Source: Dendrolimus kikuchii
Taxonomy: Eukaryota; Arthropoda; Insecta; Lepidoptera; Lasiocampidae
Direction of reading: 5' to 3'
Assembly (NCBI GenBank): GCA_019925095.2
Contig: CM034398.1
Coordinates: 13,903,001 to 13,967,000, forward strand
Length of the DNA: 64,000 nucleotides
In this document: positions 10,401 through 25,400 of the stretch, in pieces
Numbering within the stretch: position 1 is the first letter of the stretch
How the letters are laid out: each line of letters opens with the position of its first letter
Program-made: the position numbers and the translations under genes
Notes under the pieces: model-generated
The model's input: the letters and a program-made list of their open reading frames with translations, nothing else
The model's database searches: none
What the model was told of the DNA's origin: nothing

Positions 10401-13400
10401 CTATGGTGATAAGAGAGTGAACGATGCTGGTAGGCCAATCATAGACGTATGCATGGAAAGAAACTTGCTTGTGTCGAACACTTTATTCCATCATAAGGAT
10501 ATTCACACGTATACATGGGGAATGAATGATCAGAAAAGTATGATTGATCTGATTTTAATAGATAGTCGCCTCCGAAACACAATAATGGATACAAGAGCCT
10601 ACAGAGGCCCCACTCTTGAAACGGACCACTACCTGGTGATAAGCCGGTTTGTGGGCCTTTTCAGGAAGTGGAGACACTGGCGAGTGCGTACCAATTTCGG
10701 GGAGCTTGAAAGAATAAAGTGTGAAAAATTGGAAGATGTTAGTGTAAGGAGTATGTATGCGCGCCTAGTCGAAGAAAGGCTTGCAAAAGCGGACTTCTCC
10801 GACTTAGATGTGGATAATGACTGGGATAGTATGAAAGAAAGTATAGTAGAAAGCGCAAAAGAAGCATGTGGATGCGCAAAGAGGCACATAACAACGAAAG
10901 GTGATGAATGGTGGGACGTGGATGTTAAATCCAGCGTAGAGAGAAAGAGAAAAGCCTGGCTGGATTATGTTGCTTCTTTGCAACAGAATGACAGTATGAA
11001 AGAGATGAAGAAAAAATGTTATCGCCTCTGCAAGAACGAAACCAAAGCTTTAGTGAAAGAGAAGCGCGAAAGTATAAAATTGAAAGAAGAAGAGAAGCTG
11101 ACGGAGAACTTCGAGGCGAATACCAAACTCTTTTGGAGAGAGGTTAAGAAGTCTCGGGGTTGTTCGTCAGCTTCCAGAATGGAAAGAATAAAATCTAAAG
11201 CAGGGGACGTTCTTGCTAACCCACAAGAGGTGTTAGCGCGATGGAGTGAATATTTTAGAGAAATGTATGATGATATCCCGGATGCTGGCACCACGACTGA
11301 GTCTGTGACTGACTCCGAGGAGTCAGCATCCGAGATCACTTTGGAAGAGATCGAATGGTCGATAAGAAGTCTGAAAAATGGAAAGGCAGGAGGAATCGAT
11401 AGTGTGTCTGCTGAGATGATCAAATATGGTGGAACCTGCGTCCGGGACGCTTTCCTGTCCTTATGCAACTTGTGCTGGAGGACGGGAAAGGTTCCCAAGG
11501 ACTGGAGGCGCGCTGTCATCGTGCCCTTGTATAAAGGCAAGGGGTCACGTATGGAGTGCGCCAGCTACAGGGCCATCAGTTTGATCAGCACAGCATCTAA
11601 AGTGTATACGAAGATTATTGAAAAGACAATGAGAGTGGTATCCGATGGATTACTGTGGGATGCACAAGGTGGCTTCAGAAATGGAAGGGGATGTATGGAT
11701 CAAGTTTTCTCTCTCCGCAATATCGTAGAGAAGCAGCTGGCTATGGGCCGGAAGGTTTTCTGCGGTTTTGTGGATCTAGAGAAAGCATTTGACAGGGTTG
11801 TGCGGAAGGAGCTCTGGGACATATTGCCCGGATATGGGATTAATGGCCAATTGATGCGTGCTGTGCAGTCCACTTACGAGGACTGTATGGCATGCGTGCG
11901 AGTGGATGGCAGCCTGTCGCCCTGGTTTGACGTCAATATTGGCGTCAGGCAGGGCTGCGTGCTGTCGGCTTTGCTGTTCATCCTATACCTGGACGATTGT
12001 CTCCAGAGAATAAGATTGATGGATGTTGGGGTGCGAATGAGTGATCTAGTTGTAAGCACCTTGCTTTATGCGGATGATGCCGTGCTTTTAGCCGAATCGC
12101 CATCAGAACTGCAAACACTAGTCACAATGATGAAAGATGACTGTCAGGCGAGAGGCTTACATTTGAATGCGAAGAAAACAAAGGTTATGGTGTTTGAAAG
12201 AGAAGAAACCAGAACGAATGCAAGGATAATGGTCGATGATGTTATGCTGGAGCAAGTGAATGAGTTTGTATATCTTGGATGTGCTTTTAGCAGGGATGGA
12301 AGGTATACCGCTGATATAGAAAGAAGAGTAAATTTGGGGAATAGTTTGAATGGAGCGTTAGGTAAACTTCACGTATGGAAGCGAGAGTTGGGTATGGAAG
12401 AGAGAGCATGAAAGTAGAGTAAACGCGGTTGAGATGCGAGCACTGCGCAAAATCTGCGGAGTGACGCTCGCGGACCGCGTTCGTAATACCGAAGTAAGAA
12501 AGAGAGTTGGTCTGAAAGAGAGTGTCGGGGTGAAGGTAAGGAAAGGAATGCTCCGGTGGTTCGGGCATGTGGAAAGAATGCATGATGAAAGAATGACTAA
12601 ACAGATATACAATGCAAAAGTGGATGGATGCAGAAGTCGTGGAAGGCCACGACACACCTTCCATGATCAAATTGATCGTGTACTAGCGGAGGGTGATGTC
12701 AGGAGCCTTAAGAACAGACGAGTGTGCATGACAAGAGTTATGAATGTCAAAGAAGCAAGTGAGGTGTGTAAGAATGGGCCTAAATGGCGCTCTGTTGTTC
12801 GTGCCTACCCCGCAAGGGAACTGGCGTGAAGTTATGTATGTATGTAATAGTTTAGTCTATAAGATGCGATGACAAGGCAAATTACCCAACAAATATTAGA
12901 TATGGTGTCATTAATCTTGTTATCGTGAAGTAATTGAATTTTTATAACGCTTTTAGGTGAATGACCTATTTTCAGGATGTTACGAAATGTTTTGAGTCAT
13001 CCCGATTTATCTGAAACTAGCTGTGGCCGCCACTGTGCTCGCATGTGCTTTTGGATTTTATCTCCTAAATTGACATCGAAATCATAGACATAAGATGCTT
13101 TAAAATTTAAGATAAAAACAAAATTTTAGAATTTTGTTTGAAATCTATGGGAGACGTCCCGGTGTCTTGTCGAAACAACAGACAGACTGAAAGAAAACAT
13201 TTCCAAAAACATTCTTACATTATGAGACGTCTTATAAAAAGTTGTTTGCATTTGGTAATTATTTCGAAATCATAAACATATATTTCAGTTCTATTTATTG
13301 TTCTAAGAACCTTACGGTGTTTATAATTTTGTTTTAACTTAAAAATAAATAAAAGACTGACATTACAATGTCTCATTCGCCTTTCGGGTGATTAATATTA

Positions 13401-16400
13401 ATTTATTATTATTATCTACAATTAATTAAATTAGTTTATAATATTTTAAATATATGTAAGAACTATAGTGAAAAGTCTAGTTTAAGCCTCACCTAATACA
13501 TATCTGCAATCAATAACTACAGGCATACTGCATCCGCCTTGTTTCTTAGCAGCTCGCTCCACATACTGCCTAATGTACTCAACGCCAGGGAAATATAAAC
13601 TGTTACCAACAGTTACCAATAAGTAGTTGAAGCCAGAAGGACTCTGAAAATGTTGTAAGTTAATATAAGATTAACATTTTAATAACTAAAATTATTTGCA
13701 TAATATCATTAAATATTATATTAGCGCGAATCTTCGTTCGCGTAGCCATGTTGACGCTACATTTATTAATGAACGACATTGACAGCACCAAAAAAAAAAA
13801 AAATGCGGACGTAGCGCCAAATTTTTGGCTATCCCAAGGGAACGTTATTTATCGGGATAAAATATATCTCAACCGTTGATCCGGAATATAAGCTAGCTCT
13901 GTGTAGTTTCATTTAAATCTATTCAGTAGTTTTCACGTGGTACTATAACCGACAGATAGATAAAAATGTTGATAGTTGCATTTAAAATAGCTGCTGGTCC
14001 GAATTAGGTCCAGACCCCAACGGATTTATTATAATATAAATTTGGATACCAATCAGGCAAGAACTGGAATAAACTAGCTAGCTACTTGCTCACTCGCACT
14101 CTCGTATGTATTAATAGTATCGCTTGTAAGTAACATACGTTACTATGAGCGCAAAAACATCTGTAAGATTATTATTCTACAGTACAATAAAATACCAACA
14201 CCTAAATTGCAGGACATTCAATTTCCACAACATTCAGGGTATAAAACCATTAGAAGCTTACCGTCACAGTTTCCACGTCCAATTGTGGTCTTGCACTAGG
14301 GTATAACAGTAGTATCACGTTGACGGCCACACCGGCGAGTATCCCCAATTCCACGCCCACGGAGAGGCAGAGTGCAAAGGTTGCAAACGCCGGAACGAGA
14401 TCGGCGCGCCTTGATCGCCACATAGGTTTCACCACCTGATTAAACCATACGTTACTTACATATTGTTATGTCACGTTCCGTGGACCAATTTCTCAGCGTA
14501 CAATTTAGCACGGTTAGTACTGTGATCAATCCACAGAATGTGCTCCAATGTAAATACAGGTAATAAATTTCACCTTTAGAGATAAGACTGGATTTATTTT
14601 CATCATTAATATTTGTAAATACCATTAAAGTACAATTTTCAAAATATAATTTAATATTAATTATACAGGGATAAATTGGTCCACGAAACGTGACAACACA
14701 TATCGACATTTTATAAATAATTGTATATTAATTAAAAATACATTAGCTTTTTCCAAGTTGAGATCGAAGAAAGTATTTACAGGCGAATTCTGGTTATAAT
14801 TTCGACATACATAGTGGTACTACATACAGATCAAAAAATCACCTAGGCACCGAACGGAGAAACGATATTAAAATGCATATAAAAATTTTCAAAAACGGAA
14901 AATTCTTTAGTTTGAGAACCAATCCAATATTTATTGTATGAACTAGAAAAGCAAGCAGACGGCCCGTCTGATATAAAGTGGAGTCAAAGAAGTAACTAAC
15001 ACCCAACTAACTAAAATCTTTCTCAGAATGTTACCTATTAATTTGATTGAAATAAAATTTTAATACTCACTTCATATTCTATCATAAATATCACAGCACA
15101 TATGACGACAGCCGCCAATGCGGCTTTTGGGATGTAGTAAAAGTAAGGAGTTAGAAGACTGAGCGCAAGTAACACCAATATACCTGTAAACAAACAAAAA
15201 CATATATAATGCGTAAAATACACAAACGTTTCAAGCATTATACATAGTTCTAGAGTTTTTTAATCCTCCTCCCAGACGTACAAGTTTCTCAGGCTATTTT
15301 AAAACCTTAAACTCTCTCTTAACTAAAACCACCATTATGACTTTTCAACAAAAAAACCGTTCTTTTTGCACAATCTGACGTAGTTTTCGTCTGCAAGTTT
15401 ATTTTTGTATATACTTCAAAACATAATAAAGAGTTATCTATCTAATTCTTTCTAGTCCGTGTTAAATGAATGCCCACTTCCTATAATTTACTGACCGCTC
15501 ATTTGCTTTAGGCTGGTGTGCATAGACATTCAACCGACCAGTTGAAATAAAATAAATGTTAAAACTATATGGCTAAGAAGTGATTATTTTATTATTACCC
15601 TTTTCAAACATTTCTTTAAATTTTGACAGCGGATCAATTAGTAATGTCCTAATTTATGCTACCTATACGTTAATAATGTAATTTGTTTCATGTGGGCTTT
15701 ACGGTCAAGAAATATGTAACTTGATAGACGTGCAAACGTCAAAAATAAAATAAACATTGGAAACAGTATAATCGATTATTTTTATCGGTTAAAAGTGGCC
15801 ATAACTTGTATGGACAAGTACTGTCAAAATTTATCCGTAAGGCAAGTGGATGAATAGTAGTACATAGGAAACGGTTAGAAATAGAAACAAAACTGCAATT
15901 GCACAAAGCAAAGTGTATATGTTACTTGTATACAATTTGCGTAGAACTACGAACGTAAACAAAGCATCGGACGCCATAAGTCTGCGTTTTAATTATTGGA
16001 CATTCAACCCGATATATTTCTTTCATTTAGCAGCACAGACAACACTAACAATCATTAATTAATATATTGTACGATTTCGTTGTTAGTACACCATTGTTAT
16101 CCACATTTCGGGGAACGCTGTGCCTCTACGACGTTTGTATTGACGTCACAATACACTTTACGTTGTTTGCAATACTCGAAGACTGTTGTAAATTTTTACG
16201 TCTGCCGAACTGTTGAAAAGTTTATGTATATTAACTCCATGTAATTCATTAATTAATCAATGCAAGTATATCGTAAAGGGTCATCTATGCAATTATCAGA
16301 AAATATAATTTTAAAATTAAGGTCTTTAAACTAAACAATTAAATATAAAAATGTGTGTCAGCTCCCACACAGAACTGGAGTTTACTCCATAAATATATAT

Positions 16401-19400
16401 TGTTATTCCTTAGAATATATTTTTTTTACTTTACAAACAGGATATTTGCAATGAATTACACTATTAATTGATGTTTAAATTTCTCAGACAACTTGAGACA
16501 CATCTAAAGTTAGATAATTACAGTAGAAAATTATTAACAATTAATCATCTAAAGAAAAACAACTTAAAGAAAGAAAAACTTTATTTGAAGAAAATAGCGA
16601 CGTCATTACATTCGTTATACATCATTATACACAGAGCATATTTTGAAAATTTGTACGCCGCATTTTCAGCAAACAAGGTTTGCACTCACCATATTGCTGT
16701 GCCGGAATTATATCCGACACAACACTGATTTTCAGTGCAAACCTTCCTTTTGGTGTAATACCAAAATGACCCAATTTTGTTAAATAATAATACATACATA
16801 CATACATACATAGCTTTACGCCAGTTCCCTTGCGGGGTAGGCACGAACAACAGAGCGCCATTTAGGCTTATTCTTACACACCTCACTTGCTTCTTTCACA
16901 TTCATAACTCTTGTCATGTACGCTCGTCTGTTATTAAGGCTCCTGACATCACCTTCTGCTAGTACACGATCAATTTGATCATGGAAGGTGTGTCGTGGCC
17001 TTCCACGACTTCTGCATCCATCCACTTTTGCATTATATATCTGTTTAGTCATTCTTTCATCATGCGTTCTTTCCACATGCCCGAACCACCGGAGCATTCC
17101 TTTCCTTACCTTCACCCCGACACTCTCTTTCAGACCAACTAAATAATAATAATAATTAATAAAACTAATTCTACTTGTATAATATTTAATTAATAAATAA
17201 ATAAATAGAAATTTTAATAAAACCCTCAATAAAATACTTTGTTACTTCCAAATTTAAAAAAAAGTACTCATGTAACAACTTGTTTCGTATCATCTATTCG
17301 AATACAATTCGATGGAGTCCTTGCCGACATCTAAAGACACTATTTAACTAAAATTTTATCCAAAAAATTATCTTGTAAGAAAAAACAAGGTAAACACGAT
17401 TGTCTTTGAATATGCAATACTTCGGCCGAATAAGGGTGGTTACAAGACCTCATTTCAAAACACCGTTTCACAACTACATACACGTATACTAATGAATGTT
17501 ATTTTAGATCTTATTTCATTTCATTAAAGTTCAAAATTGTATAAGGAAAAATAATTAACGCTTTTGTGTTATTTTGAGTTAACGCTTGTATTATTTCACT
17601 CCTCATAAAATTTCCATACCGGGGGCCCTATATGAAGATCGATTCTTAAGGAGTAAACTCCAAAAACCGTTTTGAACTAAGTCCACTTAAGTTTTTAATG
17701 ACGTTGTATAGTCACATGAGTGTATAGTAATCATTGAAGAAAACGCTGAAAATGATAATCGGCCATTAAAAAATGTAACGCTTATACGTCCTACACTGTA
17801 GATAGCGCCATCGGTCTTTTCTTTTCTTGCTTATTGAAGTGCTATTATATATAAGTTACTTTTTAGACCAATACAAGCTACAATTGAAAACAAACTTACC
17901 AAGAATTTCCAACCTTGAGTGATTTGAACTTTAAACATATTTCGCTTATACAGTATTAGGTTTTTTCGAGCGATTGTCATTCCCATTATTCTTCCATTTT
18001 TTAACATTGTTTCTTAATGATTTTTATGTAGCCACCCAATAAATAACTAAAAATTTAAGTAAAAACTCTTGCGACCCCTTCACTGATAAATTATAATAAT
18101 ATTTTAACGAATAGTTTGTTTATATATTTGAATCTTTTGTATATACATGTTATTTTTTTAACAGACGGCGACCCCCTTTAATGACAAACGCGACCCCCAT
18201 AAGGGTCGCAACCTCCAAGTTTTTTAACTTGGACGTGTTCGTATGTGTAACGATGTTCTAGAAAAATCATTGAAACGTTTTGTCTCTACGTTCCTTCTGC
18301 GTATGGCAGAGCTATGGAATGCACTGGCAGAATTCGTATTTCCCGAAAAGTACAATACGAGTGTTTTCAAGTCTATTACGTATATGCTACATTTTCGAAT
18401 GCATCATCGTTTAATATTAAACGTAATTTTGGTTCAATGCTATCTATTTATCATAAAAAAAAACCATTACCCAAATCCTAAACAAACATCGTTGTTGAAA
18501 GTTGAACTAGCACCTCATTATTATATATTTCGTATCGGTGATAACTCTTATCGGTAAATATATTTATTAATAACGCTATATTCGTTTAATATTACTCATG
18601 TATCGTATAATGAATCACGATTTACAATGATTTACATTTTCTTTGATCTTGACCTTGAATAGATATGACAAGTGTTTTACATTCAACAATTTTGCTAACA
18701 TTTTTCTGGTGTAGTTAGACAGGCAAAACCAGACACGATAGCAGATTAACATTGTACGCCAAACTTAAGTTAGATAATCCCCAGCTTGGTAGCAGAAGGA
18801 TGCGCCAAATTTGATTTTCAATTAAAAATCAAAATCTTGCTAACTAAAATTTATCGTAACATTTGGGAGCGAACTATAAAATGCGATGCCTATTAAGCAG
18901 CCTGACAATTGTAATTGTACCCTGGTGAATTTTTTATCATTGATTTTATTATAATTTCAAAGTTACACAGAAAAACTAACCAGTGTTTACAACTTGAATA
19001 GACCACATTTTATTACGTTTCTTTGAATCATTCCATTGCACTGAACACATTAATTATCTATACTATAGTACATTTATTGTAAATGGTTAGTTTGTGCAAT
19101 GCTTTTAAAAATGTGAAAAAAATCAGGGGGGCTAATTCGGACCAGCAGATTCTGAAAAAAAATAATTTTTAGATTTTTTTTCTGTCTGTCTGTTAGAGCA
19201 TCACGTAAAAACTACTGAACGGATTTAAATGAAATTCGAACCGAAGGTAACTTATATCACGGGGCGTAACTTACGATACCTTTTATCTCGACAAATGACA
19301 TCGTTTCCTTGGGATAGACGAAAATAGTGAAAAAGATGGCGCTGCGATCGCATCCGTTTTGAAAACTACTAAATATATGAATGAAACTCGACACGGAGCT

Positions 19401-22400
19401 GGCTTATATCCTGAATCTATACTTAGGATACTTTTTTCCCGATAAATGATGTCGTTTCCATAGAATACACGGATTAGCAAAATGATGGCGCTCCAATCGC
19501 GTTTTTTCAATTCAGTAACAAATACCTACGTTGTCATAAACAACATGTCATCATTACATTACTTCAAATAAGGCTGACTTCGACTCGCCTCTATGTTTTG
19601 CTGGGCAGTTGTGTAGATTATATGGATTTAGTTTCTTTGTTATTATAGTGATTTTAACAAGAATCACTATGTTTTTATGTAAGTGACATAGGGTAACCAG
19701 AGTTATTCACGAGGTGCAGCCGCGGGGAAAACTCTAGTAATAAGTAAATTATTCTAAATTTATTACAATTTACAATAGCTGAATAGAATTAGCGTCTCAT
19801 TTCAATGACGTGTAATCAAATATTGCCTGCCCTGGAAGTATCAAACACATAGTCATTTTCCAAATTTTATGTGATCATGTTGACGGTGAAAGAAAACATA
19901 AAAAGACACCTGTACATCAAGATTAGCGTTGTATAAAACTATTAAATCAGCCCTGGACACGAATGGAGAATATACGATATATTCTCCACTCTTTGCACCA
20001 CCTTAACGCTCTTCATCTCAATTTTTCGCTGACGGTAGCAACTGTTAAAAGCTCCGTTACGTATGAGTCTACTTATAATATCCATTCTTATAACACCAGA
20101 TAACACCAAAAGCGGGGTGGCTCAAGCCCAGCAGTGCGATATTGAATCGGATAATAATATTGAAGTTTGGAGTTGTAGTGTTATTAGAGGATTTGTGTGG
20201 AGCGCTCTAGCCCACGGGAAATATTCTGGTTCAGTATTGTGGACTCTATTGGGAGAGATATGACTTAGATATTTGCAATAGAAAAGTAGAAGCTCCACCA
20301 ACCTTGAGATCCGCTCCTGGCTCGGTTCAGGTTGCACTCATGAGCAGCGCATGGCCTAAATTCTGCTTTAAAGCTAACACTTCTTACAGACAAAAGTTTT
20401 TGGCACGGTCAGTAAACACTATTGGTTCAGTGTGTAGGAAAAGATGAGCGTACGGCGCGGTGCTTCGTCAAACGTAGACAGATCTAAGTGTCCACAATTG
20501 CTGCCTGCTCACACAGAAGACAGCAGGAAGGTAGACAGCAAAATTGATGGAGTGATATTCTACATATTTTATACTAAACAAAGACCGAACAATTTGTATT
20601 TCATACTATAATAATTGATAACGCATTTACCTGTAAAAACGCTACCGAACTGTGTAGCAACTCCGCTGGCATGGTTTACAGCGCTTCGGGAAAATGAACC
20701 CGTTATGGGCATTGCTCCCACAAACGATCCGCATATGTTTGCGAAAGACAGTGTTATTAGTTCTTGAGTTGCATCAACTGATTCTCCACTGGCTGAAACA
20801 AGAATTCAACGCCATTAAATTATTTAAAAGTCTATTTGGACTATTTAAGAGCCATTTTGGTAAAAAACAAACCCTTGTGTGTAAAAGTCTATGTATGTCA
20901 TAGTAATTTTACTTAAAAAATACTGAGTAAAATTTGACAGTGTATTCTATGTACTACTCGTTATATAATTATGCAGTAAAATTGTGAAAAATTGATAATA
21001 AGGAGTGGTTATTACACATTTTGTTTTGTATATAGGCAAGTCTCAACATTATTAGATTTATAGAAAAGTCATAACAACGTTTTTTATAACATTTTATTTA
21101 TACAATGTTGTGGGCTTCCAAATTCGTAAAGAGCGTGTACCCCTTTAGGCTTTTGGAGAAATCAAAATATTCAGAAGAACTACAGTTTTATACTTTTCAG
21201 CTGCCGTGATCGTCATTATAATTAATATGTTACTGAAGAATCGCTATCTATTGCTGGACGTGGCTTATCTAAGTTTGTGCATAAATCCTAGTCCTCTACT
21301 ATATCCATCGAGCCCAGTGACCTTGAGCAGATCGTATGCTCAGTGAGCCCGAGGGTATTATACATTAAATTTATCAAAGCGAGTTCTCCAAGTCTTGTCT
21401 TTTCCATCGGCCATCGGTCTTGCGACAAACGTGACTGCTCTACTGCCACTTACATATTTTGTTTATCTACATATTTTGCGAGTGATATCATTTTGTTTCT
21501 CTTACCCATTCAACCGAAAGCACATTTTACGCAGATTACCTACTTATATTATAATAAAAGTGATTACATTGAATTGCATGATAAGAAATTGCACTCCTGA
21601 CGTATTTTAGGTTAACAAGTATCAATTATCGAGTTATTTGTTTATGAAATATGCACTGGTACGTACGTACTGAAGCATTATAGCATTAGGAAGATCCGTT
21701 TGTGAAATCGTAGATTTAATTGTTATTTTTACTATTACAAATACATTGATATATGGTTGTATTGGTTCGAGTTTGACTAATATCTCTAATATCGATAATT
21801 AGGTGGCAATCTATTATTAATAAGATTAACCCTATAAGGACTAATCAGTACTTTAATTTTGATGTAAATAATAATATGTCATAGACTTTATAGTTACCTT
21901 CAGTTTATGTGTAGGCTACAATGTTTTGTTGAAATTAGTATTTATCATTGTAAAATTTTTTCAATCCAATTTATTTATTGTTATAATTTTAAACTCATAT
22001 AATAAAACAACTTATAATAATAATAAATAAATAATTGAATTATAACGGATAGAGGTAATTAATTTCTACAACCGACCTTGATATAAATAAAAGGCGAATT
22101 TAAATCTACATTATTCTCAAATCAAGAAATTTGAAGTCACTTTTTTAGCCAATTCTCCATCCGTGCAAAAATATTGCTTTTAAATTATATATAATGAATT
22201 TGAAGGGAACTGGCGTGAAGTTATGTATGTATGTATAATATACAGAATGACAAAATAAAATATTAAATGATGATTTGATCAATAACTATTATTCCATAAA
22301 ATTTCTGGATGATTTGATCAATAACTATTATTCTATAAAATTTCTGAACAGGAGAGCCTTGAATCAATTTTGTAATACTCGTATGCACACTTATCGACTT

Positions 22401-25400
22401 TATATATTGTTATTTTTAAAAGCAGCGCGTGGAAGCGATAATCAAAATATTGACTATATTATTTACTAGCTTTTGCCCATGGCTTCGCTCGTATTACTAT
22501 TATACCACGGGAAATGTAAATTTTTCCGGAATAAAAAGTAGCCTATGTGCTATTCTAGACTATATTCAAATCCGTTCAGCTGGTCTTGCGTGAATCAGCA
22601 ACAAACACCCATCCAAAATTTCTCTTTTATAATATTAGTATAGATAAATAACTTAATTACAGAGTATAAATTAATACTTATAAAGCTGCGCACTTGCGCA
22701 GTCGCCTGCGAGCTGTAAGCGTAATCGTCGTAGGTACTGTAGGCAAAAATTATAGTGTGTAGTGGCTCGCGAGCTAGAAGCGAGCGGCACGCGGCGCAGC
22801 CGCAGTGAGCCGACAAAGCAATAATCAGCCGGTGTTATGGCTGCCACCTTTTTTCGAAGAAAACATAATATATACTATTTTTGTTTCATATCCGTAAAAA
22901 TATAGTACACTTTGGGATAAAAATACTACACATTTATTTTTCTTTAATTATTTTATTTATTTCATTTTTTATGTGTATTTATTATTACTTTTTGCTTTGG
23001 CCAGCAGTTATATTATTTTCAAAATAATAAGGTTTGAAAAAAATTGCCAGGTGGTAGGGCATTTTCCCGACTGGATGGCTACCACCCCTGGTCTGAAGTA
23101 TGTCGCCATAACAACCTTGAGTTGTGTTCCGGCATTAGTGACCAGGTTCCAGTCTCCCTTAAAAGAGAAGCAGCGCATTTGTAGCACCTTTGGTGTTGCA
23201 TATGTCCATAGGCGATGGTAACTGCTTTCCATCAAGTGGACCGTCTGCCTTTCTGCTGAAATCCTGCAATAAAAAAAAGAATCCGAATAATAAGCGCGAC
23301 AATTGAATTAGCGATGAAAATATAGTACATTTCGTACTACATTATTTTTCTATAATACATAGTACAATTGGTTATAAAATACAGTACCATACTATATATT
23401 ATAGTAAGGGAACCCTAGTCGGCGTACATATTAGAGCACGTTACTGTATCCACTCGGTTACAGTTACGACTCGCAAATGACTTACTGGCTTTACACTGTA
23501 TGCAGTTAGTCGATACAAGTTACGGAGCGGAGACCGCGTCTCCACAAATGTAGTGTAGGACTCCCTTTAGACTAGCAAATCTATTTACAAACAAAGTCAC
23601 CATTGGAGGTCAGATTCGAAAATTGAAGAAACAGAACATGATTGTGACGCAAAATCGGCAAGGCCTAGCTGTGCACTACGGTGGGATGACGACTATTATA
23701 TAAACCTTATATTTGTTAACTAAGAAAACCCGAGTTAATAATTTTAAGGTTTCTATCATTGTTTTGTTACGTATTCAAATTAAACCAATGTCTCAATATT
23801 AAATTATAAAATGTAATAGAGCTGATAGATGTGCGAGTCCTACGCCTAATTACCAGCTCGCCGACATTCTTTGTTCCTCTGTCATTGTAAGTGCAGAAGT
23901 GTGAAAAAGTGCACGTAAAAAGCGAAGAATGTCATTGAGCCAAGGTACTTTGCTTGCATACATTCCTGATGAAGTTTTTTTTTACTACCTAAATAATGTA
24001 TTGTGTTTGATGTTATAAATATCGCTTTATATCTTATCCAGTGGAGAGGGAATAAAAACTCGAATTTAATATATGTATATTAAGAGATATTAGTTCAAAT
24101 ACTAGACATATATTGAAAACCATGCATGCATCGAGTTGAGCTATGGAATACAATATTTATTACTTAAAAAATACTGGTTGGTAAAACGCCACAGAAAATG
24201 CAATGTACGTTTCGTATGGGACGTATTAAATGAGTTCATCAGATTTAGATATAGATTTAACGTCTGATTTCATTAGAGATTGTTTGTTTAAAGAGACAAT
24301 TTTATTTACTTTCCTCATATTCGAAATAAAAGCAGAACGTTAACCTCGGGTGAAGGACCTATTTAGGCATTCGAACTATTAGCGCCCTCGTACGTTCATG
24401 CGCCAAACCAAGTTACTTTCCCTGTGTAACAATCTACTATTTCTGTGGCATTCTACCAGCCCGTATTTTTTTGTGACTGATGATAGTAAATATTTAGCTC
24501 AAATTTATGTGAATTAAGTAATAATTTAGTGACAAGTAATTTATATATACAATATTGTTGTGGATAATTTTTTATTACAATTTATATCACGATTTAACAG
24601 TGGCTGTAAAAACAGTTGAGACATGAGTCGCATGTATTATCTTTTGGTTCGCAAGGTTTTTAAGTTTTTTAACAGCAGGGAAAATCGTTTCCCAGGGACG
24701 AAAATACTGTTTTCATCCCTGTGATTAGGTAACTCCAAGCATACTTTCAGAATATGAGAACTGAAAAATACATTACTGCCCGAAGTTTAAATGCCAACAT
24801 TATTTTAAATTAATTATGCTTGAACAGTCTCTTATCACTATGTAAAGTATTTTTATGTCCTAAACTGTAAGTATTCGTTGTTTCTCATAATACCCAATTC
24901 AATAAAATATTTAAATGATTATGTAAAATACACTTGTGACCTATTAGAAAAAAGATAAACTATCAGTACACATTACACAACATTAAATTCCATTCACAAA
25001 ACACCACTAAAATTATACGGTGAATAATTGTTTCCCGACGCTTCGCTCGCGTTAAAAAGGTAATGACAGATGAAAGGTATGTCATGAAATAAGCATGTTG
25101 TAATTCTTAGAAATGCCGAACTTAATTTTAATTTAAACTACCTATCAACAAGTATTCGTATCGCCATCTGGCGAAGGTGGAAATAATCATGAGAGCAACA
25201 TATTGAAATTGTCATTGTCATTGTCGTTGCCAGGGCTTATAAGCTTCTTTATTTTTATCCACTTTACGTCGCTTAACTCTAACGCACTGAGACTTTTTTT
25301 TTTTTTTTTTTTTATTGGACTTGACTTTATGTTGTTGGGTTTTACCTCGGCTGAACTGTTGCCATGAGAGGGGGATGAATTTAATGATGGCCACCATAGG

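Larger units (their letters stand above)
10036..12856 (+). mobile_element. RTE-type non-LTR retrotransposon, copy B, 5'-truncated
   Basis: The 11-bp direct repeat AATAGTTTAGT at 10036-10046 and 12846-12856 brackets an element of 2.8 kb. It has the end of an endonuclease domain, a complete-looking reverse transcriptase core, a short C-terminal region and a (TATG)n tail. Such tetranucleotide tails and very short 3' UTRs suit the RTE group. The copy lies in SLC26 intron 10, opposite in orientation to the gene. It cannot be autonomous: the 5' end is missing and an internal deletion shifts the frame near 12405. Confidence 0.9.

Noticed and set aside
11019..11540. 173-residue minus-strand frame
   Set aside because: Shadow of the RTE reverse transcriptase ORF.
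21343..21610. Two overlapping plus frames with a hydrophobic stretch
   Set aside because: No family resemblance, and the two frames overlap without either showing coding bias.
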